Below are positions 46,623 to 54,980 of a stretch of 64,000 bases of DNA, piece by piece. The DNA is from Oceanithermus desulfurans. Lineage in GTDB: Bacteria > Deinococcota > Deinococci > Deinococcales > Marinithermaceae. Each line of letters opens with the position of its first letter. The first letter of the stretch is position 1. A program made the position numbers and the translations under genes. The notes beneath the pieces are model-generated. The model searched no databases and was not told the DNA's origin. It saw only the letters and a list, made by a program, of their open reading frames with translations. Where the stretch lies: assembly GCF_014201675.1 (NCBI RefSeq), contig NZ_JACHEZ010000005.1:124001-188000 (forward strand), given 5' to 3'.

Positions 46623-48308
46623 TCACCACAAGCGCATGCCGGGGGCAGGCACCATGTGAATGAACAACTGCACCAGGGTGGGCATGTAGACGATCAGCAC
46701 CAGGACCACGGCCGCGCCCCACCAGAAGAAGAGGCGGTCCATGACCTTGACGCCGTTCTTGCCTTCGGGGCCCGAGATGGCCTCGGCGAAGGGGATTTCG
46801 GGCACCTGGTCGGCGGGCAGGCGGCGGCGCGAGAAGAGGGTGGCGTAGAGGACGTAGAAGAGCTGCACCGCGGCGATGGTGAGCAGCACGCCGGCGATGG
46901 CGTTGAAGACCATGTAGAAGGCGGAGCTGGCGTAGATGCCGTCGTTGACGGCGCTCATCGCCGAGATGTGGGCACGCCGGGGCACCCCCTGCAGGCCCAT
47001 CATGTGCATCCCGAAGGCCATGAACATCATGCCCACGAACCAGAGCCAGACGCCGGCGAGCGCGGTCCGCGGCGCGGCCAGGGGTTTGTGGGTGATGTGG
47101 GGGATGAGCCAGAAGGCGATGCCGAAGAAGGTGAGGGTCGAGGCGGTGGCCACCGGCAGGTGGAAGTGCCCCGGGATCCAGGTGGTGTTGTGCACCACGT
47201 AGTCGAGGGTGAAGCTGGCGTTCACGATGCCGCCGGCGCCGCCGAAGATGAAGGCGATGGCGCCGAGCAGCTGGGCGACGACGCTCGGGTTGTTCCAGGG
47301 CAGCGCCTTGATCCAGCCCAGCATCCCCTTGCCGCCGTTCGCGCGGCCGGCCAGCTCGAGCGAGGCGGCGATGGTGAAGGCCGTCATCAGGCTGGGCACG
47401 GCCACCATCATGGTCAGCACGGTGTGGACGCCCTTCCAGAAGGCGCTGATGCCGGGGTCGGCGAACTGGTGGTGGAAGCCTACGGGCGTCGAGAAGACGA
47501 GGAAGCCCAGGAAAGCCATGCGCGCCAGCGGGTCGGAGATCAGCTTGCCGCCGGCCTGGCGCGGCAGCAGGCCGTACCAGGAGACGTAGGCGGGCAGCAG
47601 CCAGAAGTAGACGATCGGGTGCCCCGACCACCAGAAGAGCGAGCGGGCCAGCAGCGGATCCACGCCCTTGATCCAGCCGAGCGACCAGGGGATGAGGAAG
47701 AAGACGGCCTCGACGACCAGGCCGATCGCGGCCAGGCCCCACATCATCCAGGTGGCCGTGGTCATAAAGGTGACCAGCGGGGTGGGCTTGCCGGGGTTCT
47801 GCTTCTTCCAGCGCACCCACATCTCCACCGAGAGGAAGACGCTCACCAGGCTGGAGACGATGATCAGCGCGGCGCCCACGTAGAAGGCCCAGTGGCCCTG
47901 CAGCGGCGGGTAGAAGGTGTAGAGCACGGTGGCGTTGTTGAGCAAGAGCGGCCAGGCGGCGAGCGCCAGACCGATCAGGGCGATCCACCAGGCGGCCCAG
48001 GCCACCGGCATGAGCGGGCGGACGTTCGAGTCGCGCGCTTGCAGGTAGAGGAGCGAGCCCTGGATGAAGAACTGGGTGAAGACGATGGCGTTGAGGACGC
48101 CGTGCAGCGTCAGGCCCTGGTAGTACGACTTGAAGAGGGGCTGGAGCGCGGGGTAGAGGTCGATGTCGGCGTAGTTGAAGATCTGGAAGGGCCCAAAGAT
48201 GACGCCGATGGTGAGGGCGATGAAGCCCAGCACCATGAAGTAGAGCGACACCTTCTTTTCAGGATGGGTCGCGTAAATGTCTTCGGGGGAAGCGCTACGT
48301 ACGGCCAT
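46623..48308 (-). CDS. cbaA: ba3-type cytochrome c oxidase subunit I
   Basis: A 561-residue heme-copper oxidase subunit of the B (ba3) type with about 13 helices; it reduces oxygen to water at a heme a3-CuB centre. Seen: heme b ligand His69 in GLTLHGVLNAI; the CuB histidine and cross-linked Tyr in WWSGHPIVYFWLLPAY; the CuB pair HH in GFHHQF; and heme ligands in GHFHLPVAT. Length matches the Thermus enzyme. It follows subunit II by one base. Confidence 0.97.
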   Translation of the reverse strand: MAVRSASPEDIYATHPEKKVSLYFMVLGFIALTIGVIFGPFQIFNYADIDLYPALQPLFKSYYQGLTLHGVLNAIVFTQFFIQGSLLYLQARDSNVRPLMPVAWAAWWIALIGLALAAWPLLLNNATVLYTFYPPLQGHWAFYVGAALIIVSSLVSVFLSVEMWVRWKKQNPGKPTPLVTFMTTATWMMWGLAAIGLVVEAVFFLIPWSLGWIKGVDPLLARSLFWWSGHPIVYFWLLPAYVSWYGLLPRQAGGKLISDPLARMAFLGFLVFSTPVGFHHQFADPGISAFWKGVHTVLTMMVAVPSLMTAFTIAASLELAGRANGGKGMLGWIKALPWNNPSVVAQLLGAIAFIFGGAGGIVNASFTLDYVVHNTTWIPGHFHLPVATASTLTFFGIAFWLIPHITHKPLAAPRTALAGVWLWFVGMMFMAFGMHMMGLQGVPRRAHISAMSAVNDGIYASSAFYMVFNAIAGVLLTIAAVQLFYVLYATLFSRRRLPADQVPEIPFAEAISGPEGKNGVKVMDRLFFWWGAAVVLVLIVYMPTLVQLFIHMVPAPGMRLW

Positions 48309-48309
48309 G

Positions 48310-48807
48310 TTACTTGTCCTCCACGATGATCTTTCCGATCATGTCCTGGTGCCCGAGGCCGCAGTACTCGTTACAGATGACCAGGTACTCGCCGGCCTCG
48401 TTGAAGGTGTGCTCCACCTTGCCGACCTCACCGGGGATCACCTGGACGTTGACGTTGGTGCCGCGGATGTGGAACCCGTGCTGCACGTCGGGGCTGGTCA
48501 CGTAAAAGACGACCTTGGCCCCCTTGGGAACGCGGATCTCGTTCGGCAGGAAGGTGAACGCCTGCGCCAGCACGTAGGCGGTGTAGACGTTGTCGCCGGT
48601 CTTCTCCACGCGGGGGTTGGCGAAGAGGCTGCCCTCGTTGCGGACCGTGGTGGGGTCGATGCGCTCGGCGGCGCTGGGCACGTAGAAGGCGAAGCCGGTC
48701 AGGGTGTAGCCGATGAAGATCAGGAAGACCACGATCATGACGAGCGCAAAGAGCAGCCAGCTGCGCTCGTAGCGCTCGATCGCGTGGATCAGTTTCTCGT
48801 TGTCCAT
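48310..48807 (-). CDS. cbaB: ba3-type cytochrome c oxidase subunit II
   Basis: A 165-residue subunit with one N-terminal membrane helix (WLLFALVMIVVFLIFIGYTL) and a CuA cupredoxin domain outside. CuA ligands are all present: His110, Cys145, Cys149, His153 and Met156 (in VICNEYCGLGHQDM). It accepts electrons from cytochrome c. Two bases separate it from the small subunit gene upstream. Confidence 0.97.
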   Translation of the reverse strand: MDNEKLIHAIERYERSWLLFALVMIVVFLIFIGYTLTGFAFYVPSAAERIDPTTVRNEGSLFANPRVEKTGDNVYTAYVLAQAFTFLPNEIRVPKGAKVVFYVTSPDVQHGFHIRGTNVNVQVIPGEVGKVEHTFNEAGEYLVICNEYCGLGHQDMIGKIIVEDK

Positions 48808-48809
48808 GG

Positions 48810-48920
48810 CTAGCCCCTTTGGATGAAGAGGTAGAACACGCCACCCCAGAAGACGAGGATGGTGGCTACCAGTACGCCGATGACGAACATGGTTCCTGTG
48901 GGCCGTTCTTCATTGCTCAT
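48810..48920 (-). CDS. cbaD: ba3-type oxidase small subunit IIa
   Basis: A 36-residue single-helix protein, MSNEERPTGTMFVIGVLVAT then ILVFWGGVFYLFIQRG. Its position just before subunit II, its length and the ILVFWxGVY/F motif match subunit IIa of the Thermus ba3 oxidase, whose helix fills the place of the second subunit II helix in other oxidases. GGAGGTG lies nine bases before the ATG. It is too short to be called by most gene finders. Confidence 0.92.
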   Translation of the reverse strand: MSNEERPTGTMFVIGVLVATILVFWGGVFYLFIQRG

Positions 48921-49037
48921 CTTGATACACCTCCGCAAGCACTGACTTAAGCGTACGAAGACGACGTAGGACGTTTGTCCCATTTTACGCTCATCTTCGC
49001 GTCGGGGCGGCGGGGACGCGCTAAAATGGAAACGGCC

Positions 49038-50765
49038 ATGAAAAACGCCGAGATCGCCCGCATCTTCTCGGAGATCGCCGACATGCTCGACTTCCTGGGA
49101 GACTCGCCCTTCCGGGTGCGCGCCTACCGTTCGGCGGCGCGCTACCTGATGGACATGGAGGAGCCGATCGAGCGGGTGGCCGAGGGGGGCGAGAAGGCGC
49201 TCGACGAGCTGCCCTACATCGGCCACGACCTGGCGGCGAAGATCCTCGAATACCTCGAGACCGGTAAGGTCAGGAAGCACGAGGAGCTGAAGAAGCAGGT
49301 GCCGCCGGGGGTGCTCGAGGTGATGCGGGTGCCGGGCGTGGGGCCCAAGACCGCCAAGCTGCTCTACGACGAACTGGGGGTCGACTCGCTGGCTTCGTTC
49401 AAGGCGGCGCTCGAGGGCGGCCGCGTCCTGGAGCTGCCGGGCTTTGGCGAGAAGAAACGGGCGCGGCTGCTGCACAACCTCGAGCTCGTGGAGGCCGCGA
49501 GCCGCCGGCGTCCGCTGGGCGAGGTGCTCTGGGTGGCGCGCGCGCTCGTCGAGCGGCTCCAGCAGCTGCCCCAGGTGGAGCACGCCGCGCTCGCGGGTTC
49601 GGCACGGCGCTACAAGGAGACCGTGGGCGACCTCGACCTGCTCGCCGCCAGCCGCCGCGGCCGTGCGGTCACCGACGCCTTCGTGCGCTTCCCCGAGGTG
49701 GACGAGGTGCTGCTGGCCGGGGCCAGCCGCGCCACCGTCTTCCTCAAGACGGGCCTGCAGGTAGACCTGAAGATCGTCGAGCCCGACGCCTGGGGCTCGG
49801 GGCTGCAGTACTTCACCGGCAGCAAGGACCACTCGATCCACCTGCGCACGATGGCCCTGGACCGGGGCCTCAAGATCAACGAGTACGGCGTCTGGGAGGG
49901 GGCCAGGCGCATCGCCGGCAAGACCGAGGAGGAGGTCTACGCCGCGCTGGGGCTGCCCTGGATTCCGCCGCCGCTGCGCGAGGACCGGGGCGAGATCGAA
50001 GCGGCCCGGGAGGGGCGGCTCCCCGAGCTGGTGCGGCTCGAGCAGATCCGCGGCGACCTACAGGTGCACTCGACCTGGTCCGACGGCAAGGCCACCCTCG
50101 AGGAGCTGGCTGCCGCGGCGGCCGAACGGGGGTACGCCTACCTGGCCGTCACCGATCACTCGCCGGCGGTGCGGGTGGCCGGCGGGGTGCCGCCGGAGAA
50201 GGTCGCCGAGCGCATCGCCGCGATCCGCGCGGTCAACGAGAAGACGGGCGGCCGGCCGTACCTGCTCGCGGGGGCCGAGGTGGACGTCCTTCCCGACGGC
50301 ACCCTCGACTACCCCGACGATGTGCTGGCCCAGCTGGAAATCGTCCTCGTCGCCGTCCACGCCCACTTCAAGCTGAGCCGCAAGCAGCAGACCGAGCGCC
50401 TCCTGGGGGCGCTCGAGAACCCCTACGTGCACGTGCTCGCCCACCCCACGGCCCGCCACCTGGGCAAGCGCGACCCCATCGAGGCCGACTGGGAGAAGAT
50501 CTTCGAGCGCGCCCGCGCGCTCGGCAAGGCCGTGGAGATCGACGGCTACTACGCCCGGCTCGACCTTCCCGACGTGCTGGCGCGGCGCGCCGGCGAGCTG
50601 GGGCTTTCGGTCAGCCTCTCCACCGACGCCCACGCGATCGATCACCTGCGCTACATGGAGCTCGCGGTGGGCACGGCGCAGCGGGCCTGGCTGGGGCCGG
50701 ACCGGATCCTTAACACCCGAAGCCTGAAGGAACTCCGCAGCTGGCTCGCCGACGTACGCGGCTAG
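49038..50765 (+). CDS. polX: DNA polymerase X with PHP domain
   Basis: A 575-residue family X polymerase. Residues 1-75 are the 8-kDa helical domain (FRVRAYRSAARYL), then helix-hairpin-helix motifs (VPGVGPKTAKLLYDEL, LPGFGEKKRARLL), the nucleotidyltransferase site (AGSARRYKETVGDLDLLAAS) and, from about 340, a PHP phosphoesterase domain (GDLQVHSTWSDG, VTDHSP, AHPTARHLG, STDAH) giving 3'-5' exonuclease activity. It fills gaps in base excision repair. TAAAAT ends ten bases before the ATG. Confidence 0.95.
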   Translation: MKNAEIARIFSEIADMLDFLGDSPFRVRAYRSAARYLMDMEEPIERVAEGGEKALDELPYIGHDLAAKILEYLETGKVRKHEELKKQVPPGVLEVMRVPGVGPKTAKLLYDELGVDSLASFKAALEGGRVLELPGFGEKKRARLLHNLELVEAASRRRPLGEVLWVARALVERLQQLPQVEHAALAGSARRYKETVGDLDLLAASRRGRAVTDAFVRFPEVDEVLLAGASRATVFLKTGLQVDLKIVEPDAWGSGLQYFTGSKDHSIHLRTMALDRGLKINEYGVWEGARRIAGKTEEEVYAALGLPWIPPPLREDRGEIEAAREGRLPELVRLEQIRGDLQVHSTWSDGKATLEELAAAAAERGYAYLAVTDHSPAVRVAGGVPPEKVAERIAAIRAVNEKTGGRPYLLAGAEVDVLPDGTLDYPDDVLAQLEIVLVAVHAHFKLSRKQQTERLLGALENPYVHVLAHPTARHLGKRDPIEADWEKIFERARALGKAVEIDGYYARLDLPDVLARRAGELGLSVSLSTDAHAIDHLRYMELAVGTAQRAWLGPDRILNTRSLKELRSWLADVRG

Positions 50766-51622
50766 CCGCGCCGCCAGGGCGGCTCCAGCGGCGCCGCCCG
50801 GTAGGGGCGGACGGCCCGCAGCGGCAGACCGTGCTCGCGCCCCCAGGCCTCCCAGGCCTCGGCGTCGCGGCTGAGGAAGAAGGCCTCGAGCTCGCGCGCG
50901 AGCACGGCCTCGTCCGCGGCCGTGCCGCGGACGGCGGTCCAGTCGGGCCGGCCGGCGGCCTCGCAGAAGCGGGTCCAGAGGTGCGGCTCGAGCGCCGCCA
51001 GCGCCACCCGCCCGGAGGCGGCCGGGTAGACCCGGTAGGCGGGGTTCGAGCCGTCCAGTCCCGGGATCGGCGGGTAGCCGAAGAAGCCCGCCGCCTCGCT
51101 CAGGTAAACCTCGTAGAAGCCCCCGCCCCGGCGCAACCCCTCGAGCGCCGCCAGCGCCGCCCACAACGCGCCGCTGGCGTCGGCGAGCTGGGCGTGCGGC
51201 CAGGCCCCCGCGAGCCGGTCGAGCAGCCCCGAGGCGGCCAGGTAGGTGAGGTCGTGCCCGGGGGCGGCGGGGTCGTCGCGGTGGCCGGCGAGCCGCACGT
51301 AGACGAGGCGGGGGTTGTGCTCGCGCAGCACCGGGTAGCCCAGCCCCAGCCGCTCCATCACCCCGGCGCGGTTCGACTCGAGCAGGACCGCCGCCTCCCG
51401 CACGAGCCCGAGCAGCTCTTCGCGGCCGCGCGGGCTCTTGAGGTCGAGGGTGACGGCGGCCTTGCCCGCGTTCAGCCAGGCATGGGTCCGGGGCTGCCAG
51501 CGCGCCAGGTCGTCGCCCGCCGGCGGCAGGACCCGCAGCACCTCGAAGCCCAGGCGCTCGAGCACCCGGCCCGCCAGCGGACCCGGCAGCAGCCGCGTAA
51601 GGTCGAGCACCCGCGCGCTCAA
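50762..51622 (-). CDS. CaiB/BaiF-like CoA transferase, short form
   Basis: A 286-residue protein matching the N-terminal part of class III CoA transferases: VLDLTRLLPGPLAGRVLERLG, LNAGKAAVTLDLKSPRGREEL, ESNRAGVMERLGLGYPVL, and AQLADASGALWAALAALEGL, where the Asp fits the catalytic residue. Family members usually exceed 360 residues, so this is a shortened form. I start at TTG 51622, which overlaps the stop of the upstream tRNA-binding protein. Acyl groups unknown. Confidence 0.75.
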   Translation of the reverse strand: MSARVLDLTRLLPGPLAGRVLERLGFEVLRVLPPAGDDLARWQPRTHAWLNAGKAAVTLDLKSPRGREELLGLVREAAVLLESNRAGVMERLGLGYPVLREHNPRLVYVRLAGHRDDPAAPGHDLTYLAASGLLDRLAGAWPHAQLADASGALWAALAALEGLRRGGGFYEVYLSEAAGFFGYPPIPGLDGSNPAYRVYPAASGRVALAALEPHLWTRFCEAAGRPDWTAVRGTAADEAVLARELEAFFLSRDAEAWEAWGREHGLPLRAVRPYRAAPLEPPWRRG

Positions 51623-51981
51623 TAGACCCGACCCCCCGGCGGCACCTCGCGTTCCACCGCCAGCAGCACGACCCGGCCTTCGGCGTCGGGCACCCCCAAC
51701 ACCAGCACCTCGGAGGTAAACCCGGCCACCCGGCGCGGGCCCAGGTTGACGGCCGCGACCACGGTCCGCCCTTCCAGGTCCTCGGGGCGGTAGAGCTCGG
51801 TGAGCTGGGCGCTGGAGGTCTTCACGCCGAGCGGGCCGAAGTCGATCCAGAGGCGGAAGGCGGGGACGCGGGCGCGGTCGTGGACCTCCGCGCGCACGAT
51901 CCGGCCGACGCGCAGGTCCAACAGCGACCAGGCCTGCAGTGCGTTCGTGGAGCCGGGGTTCGGCTTTTCCATCCCCCTCAT
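51619..51981 (-). CDS. csaA: tRNA-binding domain protein, CsaA-like
   Basis: A 120-residue OB-fold protein of the CsaA/EMAP-II type: LLDLRVGRIVRAEVHDRARVP, LWIDFGPLGVKTSSAQL and GRTVVAAVNLGPRRVAGF. CsaA binds tRNA or acts as an export-related chaperone; here the role is inferred only. The start could also be the ATG at 51972. It overlaps the CoA transferase gene. Confidence 0.85.
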   Translation of the reverse strand: MRGMEKPNPGSTNALQAWSLLDLRVGRIVRAEVHDRARVPAFRLWIDFGPLGVKTSSAQLTELYRPEDLEGRTVVAAVNLGPRRVAGFTSEVLVLGVPDAEGRVVLLAVEREVPPGGRVY

Positions 51982-51988
51982 CGTAGTA

Positions 51989-52021
51989 CGCTCCCCCCGC
52001 CGGAATCCGGCGGGGGGAGCG
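51989..52021 (-). terminator. Strong hairpin after the TolC-like gene
   Basis: A perfect 15-base GC stem (51989-52003 with 52007-52021, loop AAT), 18 bases past the stop of the TolC-like gene. No U-tract, but the stability suggests a transcript end that separates the cytochrome cluster from csaA. Confidence 0.7.
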
Positions 52022-52038
52022 CGTCACGGAAGGTGGCG

Positions 52039-53205
52039 TCAACGCGCAGGGCGCTGCAGTTCCCAGCCCGCGTCCACGTAGTCGAGGTAGTTGTAGACCT
52101 TGCGCAGGTAGCCGGTCCAGAGGTCCGCCAGCCGCATCCGCAGCTCGAGGCGCTGCAGCTCCAGCTCGCCCGCGGCCGCTTCGTCCGCCCCGCTGCGCGC
52201 CGCCGCCAGTTTTGCCTCGACGCCGCGAAGCTCCTCGAGGGCGAGCCGCACCCGCCGCTCGGCGAACTCGGCGGTCTGGCGGTAACGCTGCCGCTTCGTC
52301 TCCACGCGCGAGGGGGTCTGCGCGAACCGCTCGCGGCGTTGCTGCAGCTCGAGCTGCGCCCTGCGCACCGCCGTGTAGGCCGTCGCGTCCAGGGGCACGG
52401 TGAGGCCGAGCTCGAAGCCGTACTCCCAGCTTCCCGTCCCCGTTCCCGGCGTCTTGACCACGAGCTGGGTCGAGGGGCCGCGGCTGGAGGCGGAGACCTG
52501 GAAGCGGCCGCTCTCGTGGCCCACCCCCGCCCAGACCGACAGGTCGGGGGCGAAGCCGGCCCAGATGCGCCGGAGCTTGTAACGGGCGCGCTGCAGTGCG
52601 TAGAGGTCGCGCCGGTAATCGGGCACGTCTTCGAGCGGCACCTCGGGCAGCCGGAAGAGCACGGGGGCGGCCGCGGGGGGACCCTGCAGGCCGTAGGCGG
52701 CGGCCTCCTGCTGGGCCAGCTCGAACTGCGCCCGCGCTTCTTCGTAGTCGATCTCGGCCCTGGGGTCTTCCTTGCCCGCCGCCCGCGCCTGTTCCCGCAG
52801 CCGTTCGCTGAGCTGGAGCCGGGCGTGGCTCTTGTACAGCTCGGCGTAGGCCACGAGCGCGTCGAAGACGGCGCGGCGCAGGCTGCGGTGCACCGCGCGC
52901 TCGGCGTTCTCCAGGGCCTGCTTGCGGCTGAGCAGCTGTTCCGGGGCGTACGACCAGCCCAGGGAGCCGCTCGCGCTGTAGACCCCTCCCTGCTGGACCT
53001 TGGCCTTGAGCTGTCCCGAGACCCCCACCTGCGCCGCGAGGTAGTCGATCCGGGCCAGGACCGCCTGCTCCACGAGCAGGTCGTGGTCGGGCGGGCGGTA
53101 GCCGAACGCGTCCTCCGGCGTGGCCGCCCGGGCCCCGCCGAGCGCGACCGCCGCGGCCAGGACGCACGCCAGGGCCAGACCGGTCAGGCGGATGGGGTGG
53201 CGCAT
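52039..53205 (-). CDS. TolC-like outer membrane protein
   Basis: A 388-residue secreted protein. A signal peptide (MRHPIRLTGLALACVLAAAV then ALGGARA) precedes long Ala/Glu/Arg/Gln-rich helices (for example RRAVFDALVAYAELYKSHAR, ETKRQRYRQTAEFAERRVRL) and two short beta-like stretches, the layout of TolC-family barrels with long coiled coils. Pairs with no obvious inner-membrane pump here; instead two multiheme cytochrome genes lie directly upstream in the same orientation. Family by overall pattern. Confidence 0.7.
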   Translation of the reverse strand: MRHPIRLTGLALACVLAAAVALGGARAATPEDAFGYRPPDHDLLVEQAVLARIDYLAAQVGVSGQLKAKVQQGGVYSASGSLGWSYAPEQLLSRKQALENAERAVHRSLRRAVFDALVAYAELYKSHARLQLSERLREQARAAGKEDPRAEIDYEEARAQFELAQQEAAAYGLQGPPAAAPVLFRLPEVPLEDVPDYRRDLYALQRARYKLRRIWAGFAPDLSVWAGVGHESGRFQVSASSRGPSTQLVVKTPGTGTGSWEYGFELGLTVPLDATAYTAVRRAQLELQQRRERFAQTPSRVETKRQRYRQTAEFAERRVRLALEELRGVEAKLAAARSGADEAAAGELELQRLELRMRLADLWTGYLRKVYNYLDYVDAGWELQRPAR

Positions 53206-53209
53206 CGCA

Positions 53210-53809
53210 TCACTCCTCTCCAGACGGAGGCAACGGGTACGACTCGACGGAGACCTCGCCGTCCTCCTTGAACGCGTGGCAGCGGATGCAGCCGTCTTGG
53301 AAATGCTGGGGGAAGAGCTCCGAACGCATGAGGTGGAGCCGGTGCAGCAGGGGCGCCAGCTTCAGCTTCCCCTGGTGGCAGAGGGCGCAGTCGCGCGGGA
53401 CCTCCTTGATGATGCCCAGCTCGAAGACCGGGGGGTGCCCCATGCGCTCGCTCAGCGCCGCGATGGCCCTGGGCAGGGGGAACCCACCGAGGGCGTGGCA
53501 GCCCACGCAGCTGTTCGGCTCGACCTGCTGCTCGAGCGTTTCCGGATAGGCGTGGCAATCGCGGCAAAGCAACGCGGGACCGCGGCCGTGCGGGCGGGTC
53601 TCGAAGGCCGCCACGTCGGCGTCGCTGGCGCGGGTGGAGGGGTGGGGACCGTGGCACTGGAAGCAACCCAACGCGGGCGCGGCGACGTGCGCCTGCTGCA
53701 CCTCGGCCGGGGAGACGGTGTCCACGACGGGGCCGTCGGACTGCGCCAGCACCGCGACGAGGGCGCCGACGAGCAGGCCGACCAGCCACCAAGACGTTCT
53801 TCTAATCAC
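53210..53809 (-). CDS. Five-heme cytochrome c
   Basis: A 199-residue exported protein with five CXXCH heme sites: CFQCH, CRDCH, CVGCH, CALCH and CIRCH. The N-terminal hydrophobic stretch (SWWLVGLLVGALVAVLAQ) is a signal peptide or anchor. It would carry electrons in or beyond the cytoplasmic membrane. Spacing to the TolC-like gene is four bases and to the two-heme gene about 75 bases, so the three likely form an operon. I do not recognise a specific family. Confidence 0.85.
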   Translation of the reverse strand: MIRRTSWWLVGLLVGALVAVLAQSDGPVVDTVSPAEVQQAHVAAPALGCFQCHGPHPSTRASDADVAAFETRPHGRGPALLCRDCHAYPETLEQQVEPNSCVGCHALGGFPLPRAIAALSERMGHPPVFELGIIKEVPRDCALCHQGKLKLAPLLHRLHLMRSELFPQHFQDGCIRCHAFKEDGEVSVESYPLPPSGEE

Positions 53810-53884
53810 GCTCTCAACCCCCTTGAGCTGCGGGCAGGAAGGGAAGCCCCCTCCTGCCCGGCGACGATGGCCGTACGGATCGGG

Positions 53885-54202
53885 CTACTGGTTCTTCCAG
53901 GTGCCCGGATCGCCGGTCTTGAAGCCCGCTGACACCTCGTGGCAGACGAAGCAGGGAATGGTGTCCGCGTCGGGCGGGGGTGTCGACTGGTAGGTCCCGG
54001 GCTCGGGGTGGTTGCCGTGGCAGTCGCTGCACTCGAGCGTGGGCGCCGAACCCGCGGGCGGGTGGTCGCCGCCGCCCATCTGCGCGAGGGCCGTACCGGG
54101 AAGCCGGACGTTCGGCAGCAGACCCGACAGGGCCAGCAGACCGATCCCCAGTCCAATACCGAAGACCACCACCATCGTCAGTTTTGCGAGCGATCGAATC
54201 AT
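53885..54202 (-). CDS. Two-heme cytochrome c
   Basis: A 105-residue exported protein with two heme sites, CSDCH and CFVCH, about 27 residues apart, after a signal/anchor segment (LTMVVVFGIGLGIGLLALSG) and an ALAQ-like cleavage site. First gene of the cytochrome cluster. AGGAGCC lies upstream of the ATG. Redox partner unknown; the five-heme protein encoded next is the obvious candidate. Confidence 0.82.
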   Translation of the reverse strand: MIRSLAKLTMVVVFGIGLGIGLLALSGLLPNVRLPGTALAQMGGGDHPPAGSAPTLECSDCHGNHPEPGTYQSTPPPDADTIPCFVCHEVSAGFKTGDPGTWKNQ

Positions 54203-54340
54203 CTGCGGCTCCTTTCATGAAAGCCTGAATTTCCAGTTCAATAGCCCACCGCTTGGATGTGAGGCCTGGCCGTGCAGGAAACGTCCTGTTCCAGCGTTCT
54301 CACCTCCCGCTTATCTACCCTTGCGTCCATAATACTAAAG

Positions 54341-54368
54341 GGTATGTACAACCGTTCATAGGTATGTA
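54341..54368. repeat. Direct repeat GGTATGTA, 20 bases apart
   Basis: GGTATGTA occurs at 54341 and 54361, two helical turns apart, with AATACTAAAG in front, in the 235-base gap before the cytochrome cluster. It could be a regulator site for the cluster. No other gene is visible in this gap. Confidence 0.35.
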
Positions 54369-54437
54369 TGTCCTCAGAATGTTGAGGAGGCGTTTGCGAG
54401 AATAACCCGTACTAGAAAGGCGTACCCGGCTCCGGCC

Positions 54438-54683
54438 TCAGGCCCCCGGCTCGTGCGGGGGGACGAACGACCCGGACTCCAGCCCCGCGAGCAGATGCCG
54501 CGCTTCGGCGCACGCCTGCTCGAGCAGGCGGTCCAGGCGCTCGTCTTCCAGGAAGACGGCCCGCGCCGCGAGCTTTTGCAGGGCGGCCGCCGGGGGCCAC
54601 GCCTCGAGGGCTTCGGCCAGCTCCGACAGCGCAAGCGCCTCCGGGTCGTCGAGAAAGGCGATCAGGGCTTCTTTTGCGTCCAT
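54438..54683 (-). CDS. Small helical protein of unknown function
   Basis: An 81-residue acidic protein, mostly helical and rich in Leu/Ala/Glu (LALSELAEALEAW, ERLDRLLEQACAEARHLLAG). Not recognised. TACCAT ends six bases before the ATG. Its promoter overlaps that of the divergent gene at 54705. Confidence 0.6.
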   Translation of the reverse strand: MDAKEALIAFLDDPEALALSELAEALEAWPPAAALQKLAARAVFLEDERLDRLLEQACAEARHLLAGLESGSFVPPHEPGA

Positions 54684-54704
54684 GACCCCATGGTAGTATG
54701 ACGC

Positions 54705-54980
54705 GTGTTCGAGCACGACGACCGCCGGCGGCAGGCCCTCGCCGCCGCCCCGCCCGAGGAGCTGCGCCGCCAGCTGGAACGCCTGATCGAGGAGCCTCCC
54801 TCGAAACCGCGCGACGGAATCCTCGCCTTCGTCTACCTGACCCTGGCGCAACGCCTCGAGGGCGGCGAGGCCGAGCGCTGTTTCGTGGCCGGCTACAGCT
54901 ACGCCCGAACCAGCCGCGACCCCCAGGCCAGGCCGCTCGCCGAGAGGCTGCGGGAGGAGTTTCCGGCGTGGCGTCGCTAG
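54705..54980 (+). CDS. Small protein of unknown function
   Basis: A 91-residue charged helical protein (EELRRQLERLIEEPPSKPRD, FVYLTLAQRLEGGEAERCFV). Not recognised. Start GTG, with TAGTAT ending five bases before it. It overlaps the DUF420 gene by 13 bases. The divergent gene's start is only 21 bases away. Confidence 0.6.
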   Translation: MFEHDDRRRQALAAAPPEELRRQLERLIEEPPSKPRDGILAFVYLTLAQRLEGGEAERCFVAGYSYARTSRDPQARPLAERLREEFPAWRR

